DNA of 27,395 nucleotides from assembly GCA_020650975.1 (NCBI GenBank), contig JAIPMN010016440.1, forward strand, positions 1 to 27,395. The letters run 5' to 3'. The notes beneath the pieces were generated by a model. That model was given only the letters and a program-made list of their open reading frames with translations. It was not told the origin of the DNA and ran no database searches. The DNA comes from Apostichopus californicus. Taxonomy: Eukaryota > Echinodermata > Holothuroidea > Aspidochirotida > Stichopodidae. Numbering within the stretch: position 1 is the stretch's first letter; each line of letters starts with the position of its first letter. The translations under genes were made by a program, and so were the position numbers. Positions 22,501-27,395 of the stretch are shown here, in pieces.

Positions 22501-25500
22501 CACAATTAATTGCAACAACATATGAAGAAATACCCGGGATGTCGACATATTTCACAAGATAGCCATTTCAATTGCGGCAAGACCTCAATAGTGTATGGCA
22601 CAGTATGTATACTGACCTTTAGAATAGAAGCGAATCTTACAAAATTTGACCAGACGGTTAGGCAGTTTTTTTTAACCATAATTTACTTTTAATTGAAGAA
22701 TTACTACCCAAAATGAGTTAACAAATGTGTGAACAATTCTAACAACCATTTCTTTCTCTTGTAGCTGCATGTTTATTGGAAAAGCGAGGTTAATTAATGG
22801 TTCACTTTCTTACGAGATGTGGAAAGTCAATTGTTATTGTTTTGCGTTCGCGGTACACGAACGCAGAAAGACGTCACACTGTGACCTGTACGTTCTTCAG
22901 CTTTCATGCATCACGTTTCTGGTCAGTGAGAATCTGTTAACTTTGACATCAAATTTCTCTTAATTACTGTCTCTTTCGACTAAATGGGAATCACAGTGTA
23001 TTGTTTGTGTACACTCGAGTTTTTGAATAGGGCTATGTGTTGTAGGCAGTGTTGTAGCCAGGAGAAAGTGAGTGCTGGCTAATTTGAAGAGAGTGGCGCT
23101 AATTTGTCTGATGATGGCGAGCGAAGCCAACCCGCGAGCATAGCAAGCCCTCCTCTGCGTGAGGTCCAGGGGCCCTTGGTGGGGCTCGAGGGGCGAAGCC
23201 CCCGAAGCTACCGGGTTTTAGTTGATTTCAATGGCTTTTGGTGGCTCTATTCTACCCCTATTTTTTCACCTGACAGTCTTTGTGAATAGCTAAAATTAGA
23301 TATGTTATTCAAAACACCCTACGCCCCACCGACATCACTGAACGTAACACCCTACGCCCACCGGCATCACTGAACGAAAAAACCCACGCCTAGTAAAGCC
23401 CTCACAAGTCACAATTACATATTAATTATCATTGTAATTTGTATTTTACGAGGAAAGGCTTAATTAACATGATTTTGCATTTCACAAATTCTGTATTTTG
23501 ATTTCATTTAATACAAGATTCACTGATTTTTGTGACGGTCGGTAGGAAGCTTGAGTGGCAGTCGGTGGGATGCTGATTTACTCTGAGTGCCGGTCGGCAA
23601 GCACTAGTGGCGGTTACGCCCGACCGGCGCCGACTGGCGTGGCTACAACACTGGTTGTAGGTACGTACAGTGATATGATCTTTTGTTCACAAATTTTCAG
23701 GACTTGCGAATGTGCAGTTGAAACTCCGAAGTTCGAACAGGCTTAAAGCAATTGCGTGGAATTTAGCGAGATACAGACCTGTACACTGCATGTACGGGGA
23801 TAATTGAAGAGTTGGGGTTGCTGGTGAAATCGCTGCAAGATCAAAACATGGAGGTACTATATACGGAGTTGGGGAGGAGGAAAGTGTGGCAGGGCAGGCG
23901 AAATGAAGGTCGGGCTGCCGTCCCTGTAAAACAGCGAAGCTAGCTAGGGCACTGGATGGCATCTGCCATATACTGTATATTGTGTAGAGCATTCACAAAG
24001 TACAGGCAGTGATACGATCGCATCTTTACAACTACACTAATAAAAGTATAGGTCATATAATAAACGCATTTGGTGTTCGAACCGGACAAAAACTTTGTCT
24101 CTAGTAGTACTCGTTTTACTTGATTGCCGACACTCACAACATATCCAGACACTGTTTAATGGTTCTAATAAATAAGTTTTAAGTGCAGTAGTATTTTATG
24201 CTGGCATATTGTCTCAACAGTTGTTTTACTTGATTACCAACATTCACATCGTATCTTTACACATTGTTGAAGGGGCTCGATGAAATCAGTTTAAAAATGC
24301 AGTATTTTTATGCTGGTACTTTGTCTAGACACTCGCTTTACATGTTTTCTGACATTCACAGCATATATATATGCATAGCCTATAACATTTTAAAAGTTGT
24401 TTACCGTGCAACCTCCTATTCGTATTATGCGTAACACACATGTTATCTGATAGGCAGGAGGTGGGAGATACGGTAGCTTATGCAACAAGGTTTCCACAAT
24501 TTGGCGTCTGGTGACTCCAAATGACCTTTGACCTCAATAAAATCTTTTACTGATCGTATCACAACTACATTTTAAATATTTAGTTATCGTGTTTACAAGG
24601 TTTCCATAATTTGAGCTCTAGTGACCCCAAAATGGACTCGGACCTCCAAGACCCCTCTTGTTTTTGGTGGAAGTGTGTATAGCCATGTACAGTAGACTGA
24701 CCTGTATTTATCATGCCATACAGTAGTGTTATTGTATCAAAATGGTGGTTTGGGCCATTTCTAGTGTAACAGCTAGTTCTGACCAAATTGAAATGCCCAA
24801 AATAGCCCAAAATATTGGTAAAATCTCATTTCCTGCCATTTTAATTGCTTGTTACGAAAACTTGAGACCGTAACTTTTCCTCAAAATTAGCTGAAGTAGA
24901 AGACTGGTCACATGTCTTCCACAATATCAGACATAAAATACTTTACATTTATGCAAAAGATGCCTGCAAACTTGAGGTAAAAGTTAGGGCTCTTAAAAAT
25001 GCAACCTGGATTTGGTTGCTAGGTGTGGCCATATCCTAGCAACCAAAAAGTTTTAAACAGTTTTTTTGCCCAATTTCATCCTTTGAGAGATATGGCAAGA
25101 TACCATATCAATTTCAGGCGATTCTGAGAGGGTCGACATGGAATTGACCCAAAAATCTGTTGATTTGACATGTATTGACCCATAAGTATATATAAACAAG
25201 GACTTGAAAGGATTTTCTGGTGAGAAACAAATCGAACTTTTATTGAAGGGAACAATTTTCCACACTGCTAGTTGAAAACCTAACTGGAGATATGGTTCAT
25301 TGAGTGCAACCTATCTTGACTAGCTAAACCTTCAGCTACTGCTGTAAGTTGGATCACAGGTATGTAAATGTCATCTGGGCAAATGTCCTATATATATCCC
25401 TTTTATGCAAAATGTAAAGTACCAGCAAATTGCAGTCCAAAGTATACATGTATGCAAGAACAATTTGGTTCATGATATTTATAACACCATGTGCAGACAA

Positions 25501-26598
25501 AACTTCTCAACTGACGATTTTTCTTGGTTTGGCTTAATTATGTACAGACGTAAGATTTTCTCAATTATTTGAACAAAATGTCAGTTAATTCACAAGTGTA
25601 GCTCAAATGGAAATGTTTCGTTTTAGTGAGGAATATCAATGATTTTTCACAAAGGTCTTTTTAATATTTTTTTAATGGAAATCCCTTTCTGTATAGTACC
25701 TGCCTGAACACAGGTTATGTGTGGGGGGTACAGTGATTTTTGAAGAGTTTGGTTGTTGGAAGCGCTGCAAGGTCAAAGCATGGAGCTACTACGGAGTTGG
25801 CGAGTAGGGAAGTACAAGGGCGGATGAAGGAGGGAAGGGAGGAGTGGGCCGGGCCGCCCCTGTCAAACACCGAAGCTAAGACACTGAGCCATCTGCCCTA
25901 TATATTGTGTATAACATTCACAAAGTATAGGCAGTGATACTACACTAGTATAAGTAACAGTAGGTCATACAATAAACGTAATTGGTGTTCGATCGGGATG
26001 CAAGCTTTTTTTTACGGGACGCAAACTGTTCCGGGGGCTTGCGTCCCTGAGACAAACAAAAAATGGAGCCATATCAGGACCTATTAAGACGCAATTTAAA
26101 AAAAAGAGTGCAATGTGTCCGGAATTCAGTTGGATGATCTTAAATGAGTTAATTTACTATCTTTTCTTTTAATGCACATAGCACAGTAACAACATTTTAG
26201 AAAGAATAATATGGGGATATATTTCTTTTGTTCTTTACATTAGATGTAAACAAATAACAGTCCTAGCAAGCTTTCAGTAAGCATCACAAAAGAAAGTTCT
26301 TTTGATAGTGATGATCTGGACATAGCTTTGCAAATATACATTATCATCCATTTGGCTTTCACTTGTGTGAAAATACGTTGCGAGACCTGCTAGCATGCCT
26401 CAAGTTTGGCTCCGTTGCTACATGGTAAAATCATGAAATTTCTGAAAATGCATAATGTAGGTTCCTTGACTAGATACATACATTTAGCAAAACAAAAAAT
26501 GACTAACCTGTGACTTTGGTCCTGGAACTTTTGTTTTCATAGAGGGTCCATCGTATTCACCAGGCACCAGATCTAAAGCTGGAGCCAAAGATGTGCTC
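1423..26598 (-). CDS. ABAT: 4-aminobutyrate aminotransferase, mitochondrial (split gene, both ends outside window)
   Basis: Eleven exons on the minus strand join in phase into 348 residues that match vertebrate GABA transaminase from just after the transit peptide to just past the catalytic lysine. The enzyme is a PLP-dependent class III aminotransferase of the mitochondrial matrix; it converts GABA and 2-oxoglutarate to succinate semialdehyde and glutamate in the GABA shunt. Numbering from the first full codon, I see C138-G-T-C141 ([2Fe-2S] ligands, pig C135/C138), F191-H-G-R194 (pig F189/R192, substrate pocket), E267 and E272 (pig E265/E270), D300-E-V-Q303 (pig D298/Q301) and K331 in FSKK (pig K329, Schiff base). 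One residue is deleted relative to human between the SKERG-like and GCP segments. The first exon(s), with start codon and transit peptide, lie beyond 27395; the C-terminal domain (human RIFNTWLGDP onward) lies beyond position 1. No frameshift or stop occurs in the visible exons, so the gene looks functional. Confidence 0.96.
1591..2574 (-). other. ABAT intron, 984 bp
   Basis: No recognisable element. A 12-G run sits at 1988-1999. Short open frames on both strands show no family resemblance. Confidence 0.75.
2575..2712 (-). CDS. ABAT: ABAT exon carrying [11 protein letters not shown]
   Basis: This 138-bp phase 0-0 exon encodes [37 protein letters not shown] and RNLQQICKE. It aligns to human [46 protein letters not shown]. 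The two Glu residues of EPIQ-x-EGGD correspond to pig E265 and E270 in the active site. The acceptor is GACTTTAAG and the donor is GTATTA. Confidence 0.96.
2713..3349 (-). other. ABAT intron, 637 bp
   Basis: It contains a 12-G run (2794-2805) and a 10-C run (3278-3287). Positions 3170-3250 vaguely resemble a retroelement 3' region, but not well enough to call. Confidence 0.7.
3350..3498 (-). CDS. ABAT: ABAT exon: HSKAIHK segment
   Basis: This 149-bp exon finishes a split codon (Ala) and encodes 49 residues: [49 protein letters not shown]. They align to human [49 protein letters not shown]. The acceptor is TTGTTTTAG and the donor is the less common GTTTGT; the exon ends in phase 0. HSKAIHK and APFPR-KYPL-EF are diagnostic for GABA transaminase within class III. 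Confidence 0.96.
3648..3730 (-). other. Exon-like block of unknown status inside an ABAT intron
   Basis: On the minus strand a TTGACAG acceptor and a strong AAG/GTAAAG donor bound 83 bp that are open in the phase left by the upstream ABAT exon. They encode Gly plus [14 protein letters not shown] and then [13 protein letters not shown]. The block enters in phase 1 and leaves in phase 0, exactly like the next ABAT exon (3350-3498). It could therefore replace that exon in frame; if both were included the frame would shift and soon hit a stop. I do not recognise the peptide and it has no counterpart in vertebrate ABAT. Against it: the pyrimidine tract is weak, and the open frame around it is only about 46 codons, so chance is possible. 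Confidence 0.35.
4172..4235 (-). CDS. ABAT: ABAT exon carrying the AFHGRT substrate-pocket motif
   Basis: This 64-bp exon encodes [14 protein letters not shown] followed by AFHGRTF and the first base of the next codon. It aligns to human [21 protein letters not shown]. Phe and Arg of FHGR correspond to pig F189 and R192, which contact the substrate carboxylate. The acceptor is TTTTTTAG and the donor is GTGAGT. The split codon becomes GCT (Ala) when joined to the exon at 3350-3498, but GGT (Gly, as in the family) if joined to the exon-like block at 3648-3730. Confidence 0.95.
4571..4745 (+). mobile_element. tRNA-derived SINE-like element
   Basis: GGTTCAAGTCC at 4614-4624 fits an RNA polymerase III B box. 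It is followed by the common SINE body motifs GGGCAAGGCACTTAA (4647-4661) and CAGGTGTATAAATGGG (4686-4701), seen in tRNA-derived SINEs of many marine animals. The A-box region near 4580-4595 is weak. I found no clear target duplication, so the borders are approximate. Confidence 0.65.
5192..5219. repeat. Poly-T and (TTTA)n microsatellite
   Basis: A ten-base T run is followed by about four TTTA units. It may be the tail of a decayed retroposon, but no body is recognisable next to it. Confidence 0.75.
5606..5665 (-). CDS. ABAT: ABAT exon: surface segment, variable
   Basis: This 60-bp phase 0-0 exon encodes [20 protein letters not shown], aligned to human [21 protein letters not shown] with one residue fewer. 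The acceptor is TTTCCAAACAG and the donor is GTAGGT. This is the least conserved of the visible exons, but (K/R)ERG and the phases fix its place. Confidence 0.92.
5666..6262 (-). other. ABAT intron, 597 bp
   Basis: No repeat, ORF or structured element that I can support. Confidence 0.7.
6263..6355 (-). CDS. ABAT: ABAT exon carrying the Fe-S cysteine pair and PLP-phosphate loop
   Basis: This 93-bp phase 0-0 exon encodes [18 protein letters not shown] and [13 protein letters not shown], aligned to human [31 protein letters not shown]. The C-G-T-C motif is the pair that holds the [2Fe-2S] cluster at the dimer centre of the pig enzyme, and the Gly-Thr within it corresponds to the Gly-Ser that binds the PLP phosphate. 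The acceptor is CACAACAG and the donor is GTAAGT. Confidence 0.97.
6356..8283 (-). other. ABAT intron, 1928 bp
   Basis: Besides MITE copy 1, positions 7200-7330 are G-rich on the plus strand (runs of up to 8 G). Positions 7960-8170 are clearly GC-richer than their surroundings, but encode nothing that I recognise. Confidence 0.7.
6544..6883 (-). mobile_element. TTAA-flanked MITE, copy 1 (near full length, reversed)
   Basis: A 332-bp element lies between TTAA at 6544-6547 and 6880-6883. Its ends are inverted repeats AGGCATTGAAGACTCG and, read inward from the right, AGGGTGTGAAGACTCG (13 of 16). TTAA targets are used by piggyBac and Kolobok transposons; the AGG terminus would fit Kolobok better. 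The element has no transposase. Copies at 14081 and 27116 lie in the opposite orientation. This copy keeps two internal stretches that copy 2 has lost. Confidence 0.85.
8284..8364 (-). CDS. ABAT: ABAT exon: RPALAMYP segment
   Basis: This 81-bp phase 0-0 exon encodes [18 protein letters not shown] and then EKLENLVQT, aligned to human [27 protein letters not shown]. The acceptor is GTCACAG and the donor is GTAAGT. The invariant RPAL is present; the rest is moderately diverged. Confidence 0.94.
8365..9799 (-). other. ABAT intron, 1435 bp
   Basis: No element recognised. Small ORFs on both strands lack any family signature. Confidence 0.7.
9800..9849 (-). CDS. ABAT: ABAT exon: GYNHPDLL segment
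   Basis: This 50-bp exon completes a split Gly codon and encodes [16 protein letters not shown], aligned to human GYSHPALLKLIQQPQNA. The acceptor is TTCTAG and the donor is GTAAG; the exon ends in phase 0. GY-HP-LL is the usual signature after the QISS-PIG segment in class III aminotransferases. Confidence 0.93.
9850..11292 (-). other. ABAT intron, 1443 bp
   Basis: It contains the 58-bp tandem duplication at 10321-10438, a 9-G run at 10838-10846 and a short GA-rich stretch near 11255-11272. Nothing else is recognisable. Confidence 0.7.
10321..10438. repeat. Two-copy tandem repeat, 58-bp period
   Basis: CCTCACCTCAACCCTGCATAACT followed by an ATATACAGTATCTRTCAC block occurs twice, the first starting at 10335 and the second at 10393, with a few substitutions between copies and a C-rich linker. 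Confidence 0.85.
11293..11410 (-). CDS. ABAT: ABAT exon: N-terminal substrate-domain segment
   Basis: This 118-bp exon (phase 0 in, phase 1 out) encodes [29 protein letters not shown] and then [11 protein letters not shown]. It aligns to human [28 protein letters not shown] followed by LYSQISSVPIG. The GNY-V-D-DGNRMLD core is nearly identical to the human protein. The donor is GTGAG and the acceptor is CATCAG. The last base starts the Gly codon finished by the next exon. Confidence 0.95.
11678..11806. repeat. Short inverted-repeat element, 129 bp
   Basis: AATTGGTAACATTTTT at 11678-11693 is matched in inverted orientation by AAAAATGCTACCAATT at 11791-11806 (15 of 16), with about 97 bp between. 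It could be a tiny MITE or a chance hairpin. No target duplication is evident. Confidence 0.45.
13593..13735. repeat. Two-copy tandem repeat, about 76-80-bp period
   Basis: AATCAAA, ATATAGTCAAATCTAGGTCG and CAAAGTTTGAA...AGTCAAC blocks occur in the same order at 13593-13656 and 13669-13735. The ATATAGTCAAATCTAGGTCG core is identical in the two copies; the rest differs by small indels. Confidence 0.85.
14081..14347 (+). mobile_element. TTAA-flanked MITE, copy 2 (internally deleted)
   Basis: A 259-bp element with TTAA at 14081-14084 and 14344-14347 belongs to the same family as the element at 6544-6883. It starts with AGGTGTGAAGACTCGCGC and ends with GGCGAGTCTTCAATGCCT. It lacks the block that copies 3 and 1 carry between two TTAGACAC repeats, keeping only one TTAGACAC, and also lacks about 50 bp near its right end. 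Confidence 0.85.
14966..15375. mobile_element. Non-autonomous hAT element with perfect target duplication
   Basis: The 394-bp element (14974-15367) has 16-bp perfect terminal inverted repeats, CAGGGTTGTCCAACCT. It is flanked by an 8-bp duplication, GTTTACAA, at 14966-14973 and 15368-15375, which fits the hAT nTnnnnAn target. The interior is GC-rich for this window (GGGCCGGACG...GGCCCGCGGGCC) and has a 10-C run at 15156-15165. There is no coding capacity. The intact ends and duplication suggest a fairly recent insertion. Confidence 0.93.
15592..15624 (-). CDS. ABAT: ABAT micro-exon (11 residues)
   Basis: This 33-bp phase 0-0 exon encodes [11 protein letters not shown], matching human ELMKQLNIIQN. 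The acceptor is TTTACAG after a pyrimidine-rich tract and the donor is GTAAG. It is the smallest exon of the gene and is separated from the previous one by the 10.9-kb intron; its identity rests on the exact fit between its neighbours and on the phases. Confidence 0.9.
16577..16669. repeat. Degenerate tandem repeat, 20-22-bp unit, about four copies
   Basis: Units of the form CAAAYTNNTTATANNAACTT start at 16577, 16599, 16619 and 16640, with a partial fifth. The divergence between units suggests an old minisatellite. Confidence 0.6.
17457..18570. mobile_element. hAT-like non-autonomous element, about 1.1 kb
   Basis: The ends are AGGGCTTGACATAATCG and, read inward from the right, AGGGCTCTAAATAACCG (13 of 17). 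The flanks are TTATTTGT and GTATTTGT (7 of 8), a slightly decayed 8-bp duplication. Both subterminal regions carry short repeats of the form AAAGGGCATGACGGCAAA: three near 17516-17577, and related GGGCAYSACGGCA units at 18450-18550 in the same sense. It has no transposase domain; open frames inside it are low-complexity translations of these repeats. Confidence 0.7.
18125..18194. repeat. Nested perfect hairpin
   Basis: Outer arms AAGTCAATGGGA (18125-18136) and TCCCATTGACTT (18183-18194) are perfectly complementary. Inside them ACTGTGTG (18141-18148) pairs with CACACAGT (18159-18166) around a 10-base loop. The hairpin lies in the middle of the hAT-like element at 17457-18570. Confidence 0.8.
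22256..22410 (+). pseudogene. THAP-domain fragment, frameshifted
   Basis: From an ATG at 22256 the reading [10 protein letters not shown] gives the first THAP zinc pair (C-x4-C). After the A run at 22286-22289 the reading has to shift by one base to continue with [20 protein letters not shown] and [13 protein letters not shown], which has the THAP SFFSFP and R-x-W positions. The second zinc pair (C-x2-H) is missing: a stop follows at about 22408. A GTAAGG donor-like site at 22375 might mark an old exon end. THAP domains occur in cellular zinc-finger proteins and in P-element/THAP9-type transposases; the fragment could come from either. The call rests on motif spacing only. Confidence 0.5.
22843..22865. 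repeat. Short perfect hairpin
   Basis: TGCGTTCG and CGAACGCA are perfect 8-bp arms around a 7-base loop. GTCACACTGTGAC, another small palindrome, follows at about 22872-22884. Confidence 0.7.
23039..23661. mobile_element. Non-autonomous hAT element, 607 bp, perfect target duplication
   Basis: The element at 23047-23653 has terminal inverted repeats CAGTGTTGTAGCCA (14 of 14). It is flanked by the 8-bp duplication GTTGTAGG at 23039-23046 and 23654-23661. Inside are GC-rich GGGGCGAAGCCCCCGAAGC-type sequence near 23190 and a 33-bp tandem repeat (23314-23379). No transposase is encoded. Confidence 0.92.
23314..23379. repeat. 33-bp tandem repeat inside hAT element
   Basis: ACACCCTACGCCCACCGGCA followed by TCACTGAACG occurs at 23314 and again at 23347 with two or three differences, and a third unit begins with ACCCACGCC. 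Confidence 0.8.
23799..24083 (+). repeat. Diverged direct repeat, copy A
   Basis: About 285 bp recur at 25735-25994, roughly 1.94 kb downstream. Shared blocks in order include TTGAAGAGTT, GCTGCAAG-TCAAA-CATGGAG, TACGGAGTTGG, ACAT/GCATTCACAAAGTA-AGGCAGTGATAC, TAGGTCATA-AATAAACG and TTGGTGTTCGA. The function is unknown; it may be part of an uncharacterised dispersed element. Confidence 0.8.
24094..24385. repeat. Tandem repeat, 112-114-bp unit, about 2.5 copies
   Basis: Units begin with TTTGTCT-type sequence at 24094, 24208 and 24320. Each contains TTTTACTTGATT-CC-ACATTCACA, GTTTAA, TGCAGTA and TATTTTTATGCTGG. The sequence has diverged between units. Confidence 0.75.
24485..24645. repeat. Tandem repeat, 110-bp period, two copies
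   Basis: ACAAGGTTTCCAYAATTTG followed by GTCTGGTGACTCCAAATGACC (copy 1) or a diverged counterpart (copy 2) occurs at 24485 and 24595. The gap between is AT-rich. Confidence 0.75.
25011..25047. repeat. Perfect 13-bp hairpin, 11-base loop
   Basis: TTTGGTTGCTAGG (25011-25023) pairs without mismatch with CCTAGCAACCAAA (25035-25047). Confidence 0.9.
25735..25994 (+). repeat. Diverged direct repeat, copy B
   Basis: This is the partner of 23799-24083, in the same orientation. It lacks a 17-base stretch after GGCAGTGATAC that copy A has, and differs by many substitutions and small indels. Confidence 0.8.
26016..26047. repeat. Perfect 9-bp hairpin, GC-rich
   Basis: GGGACGCAA (26016-26024) pairs with TTGCGTCCC (26039-26047) around a 14-base loop. 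A related CGGGATGCAAGC lies just upstream at about 25994. Confidence 0.85.
26508..26598 (-). CDS. ABAT: ABAT exon: N-terminal segment after transit peptide
   Basis: This 91-bp exon lies between acceptor TTTCAG and donor GTTAGT. It begins with the last base of a split codon and then encodes 30 residues, including [17 protein letters not shown], which aligns to human DYDGPLMKTEVPGPRSQ. It ends in phase 0. The first ten or so residues ([10 protein letters not shown]) are not conserved, as expected close to the transit-peptide cleavage site. An alternative upstream AG exists nine bases further 5', so the exact 5' border is a little less certain than the rest. Confidence 0.93.
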
Positions 26599-27395
26599 CT
26601 GAAACGTACTTCAGAAAAAGAAGGGGAAAGGAATGTTCACTTCGACAAATTAAGCTATAATTTCCTAGTGCCAACTTGTGTTCATCATTGTGTGATAATA
26701 ATACTGTGCATGTAAAAGTGCATGGGAATTTGAATCTATAAAATCTTCATTTCTACAGGTCTGCTGGACGAATCTGCAGTTTCCCTTTTTTAAATGGATT
26801 GTTCAAACCCTGCTCACAATATGTAAGGCCTAGCATTTTTCCATTTGCACCATGTTTTCATTGAACTGACCTTTTATCACTTGTGGCAACTGATACCATA
26901 AATTAATGTATATCTGTTTATCTACATTTACTATAGCCTAGGTGTTTCAGTTTTTTGTCTGACCATGTTAAAAACAGTCAATTATCCACAGATGTTCATA
27001 ACATACCCAAATAACATTCAAAATGTCTACTTCTTATGTTCTAAGACCAGATCATACAGTAGGCCTATATTGTTTGGGGGTAGTGTACCCCATACCGATC
27101 ATAGTAACTTCTCTGTTAAAGGGTGTGAAGACTCGCGCAAAGAGAAACATCTAATGCCGGTAATCTGACCTAGTTTCGAATGAGGTGTAACAGAAGTGTT
27201 AGACACCACCATCGATCCCAGAAAATACACACACACAGCTTGCTACCATCGGTAATTAGACACTAGTGTACAGTCAGTACATATAGAGCTGCGGTCAATA
27301 CCCACAGCACAGTGTACAAACAATACAGCGATGGACATCTCAGGTCCAGCTAAAGATAACAAGGTATCACGTTTCATTACTGTCTGCATTTTGTA
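26599..27395 (-). other. ABAT intron or upstream region (partial)
   Basis: No exon with a transit-peptide-like reading and a donor of the right phase was found on the minus strand before the window ends. The only feature is the MITE at 27116. Confidence 0.6.
27116..27395 (+). mobile_element. TTAA-flanked MITE, copy 3 (cut by window edge)
   Basis: TTAA at 27116-27119 is followed by AGGGTGTGAAGACTCGCGC and the same body as copies 1 and 2. It keeps the segment between the two TTAGACAC repeats (at about 27198 and 27256), including an ACACACAC stretch. The right end lies beyond the window. Confidence 0.85.

Larger units (their letters stand above)
15625..26507 (-). other. ABAT intron, 10,883 bp
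   Basis: The longest intron lies near the 5' end of the visible gene. It contains two hAT-type elements, a THAP-domain remnant, direct and tandem repeats and hairpins, listed separately. Positions 15800-16570, 16670-17450, 18580-22250 and 22420-23040 otherwise show only AT-rich sequence, with G/C runs at 18770, 18871 and 20420. Confidence 0.7.

Noticed and set aside
25740-25937. Plus ORF within repeat copy B
   Set aside because: The frame is not kept in copy A, so it is unlikely to be selected for protein.
1-27395. Prokaryotic features, CRISPR arrays, rRNA genes
   Set aside because: Spliced exons, intron structure and TE content are eukaryotic; no regularly spaced repeats or rRNA-like sequence were seen.

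Overview
The window is eukaryotic genomic DNA, AT-rich, intron-dense and full of mobile-element debris. It is dominated by one split protein-coding gene on the minus strand. The spliced product is clearly mitochondrial 4-aminobutyrate (GABA) aminotransferase, ABAT. Eleven consecutive coding exons can be placed with GT/AG borders and matching phases, from 26598 down to 1423. They give 348 complete residues of a protein that is about 500 residues in vertebrates. The transit peptide and extreme N-terminus lie off the right edge, and the C-terminal domain lies off the left edge. The transposon types (CR1/L2-like LINE tail, tRNA-derived SINE, TTAA MITEs, hAT MITEs) and the amount of divergence from human ABAT suggest an invertebrate, probably a marine deuterostome such as an echinoderm. 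That placement is inference.

Layout from left to right, which is 3' to 5' of the gene. Positions 1-1422 are intron with a LINE 3' end (internally duplicated) and a hAT MITE with a perfect 8-bp target duplication. Positions 1423-6355 carry six exons that encode most of the catalytic core, plus one extra exon-like block at 3648-3730. The 4.2-5.6 kb intron holds a SINE. Positions 6356-15624 carry five exons... four of them (8284-8364, 9800-9849, 11293-11410, 15592-15624) between introns holding two copies of a TTAA-flanked MITE, a hAT MITE and short tandem repeats. Positions 15625-26507 are a single 10.9-kb intron with two hAT elements (one with a nested hairpin), a broken THAP-domain fragment, a pair of diverged 280-bp direct repeats, ~112-bp and ~110-bp tandem repeats and two strong hairpins. 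The last visible exon is 26508-26598, followed by intron and a third TTAA MITE copy cut by the window edge.

The ABAT exons keep every residue known to matter in the pig enzyme: the C-x-x-C pair that holds the [2Fe-2S] cluster, the substrate-binding Phe and Arg, the Glu pair, the Asp and Gln that bind PLP, and the Schiff-base Lys. Two departures stand out: Cys-Cys where the family has Gly-Gly after the DEVQT motif, and Ala where GRTxG has Gly. The most intriguing unexplained item is the 83-bp exon-like block at 3648-3730. It has splice sites of the same phase class as the neighbouring ABAT exon, so it could act as a mutually exclusive exon; inserted together with that exon it would shift the frame. 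No RNA genes, CRISPR arrays or second intact gene were found.
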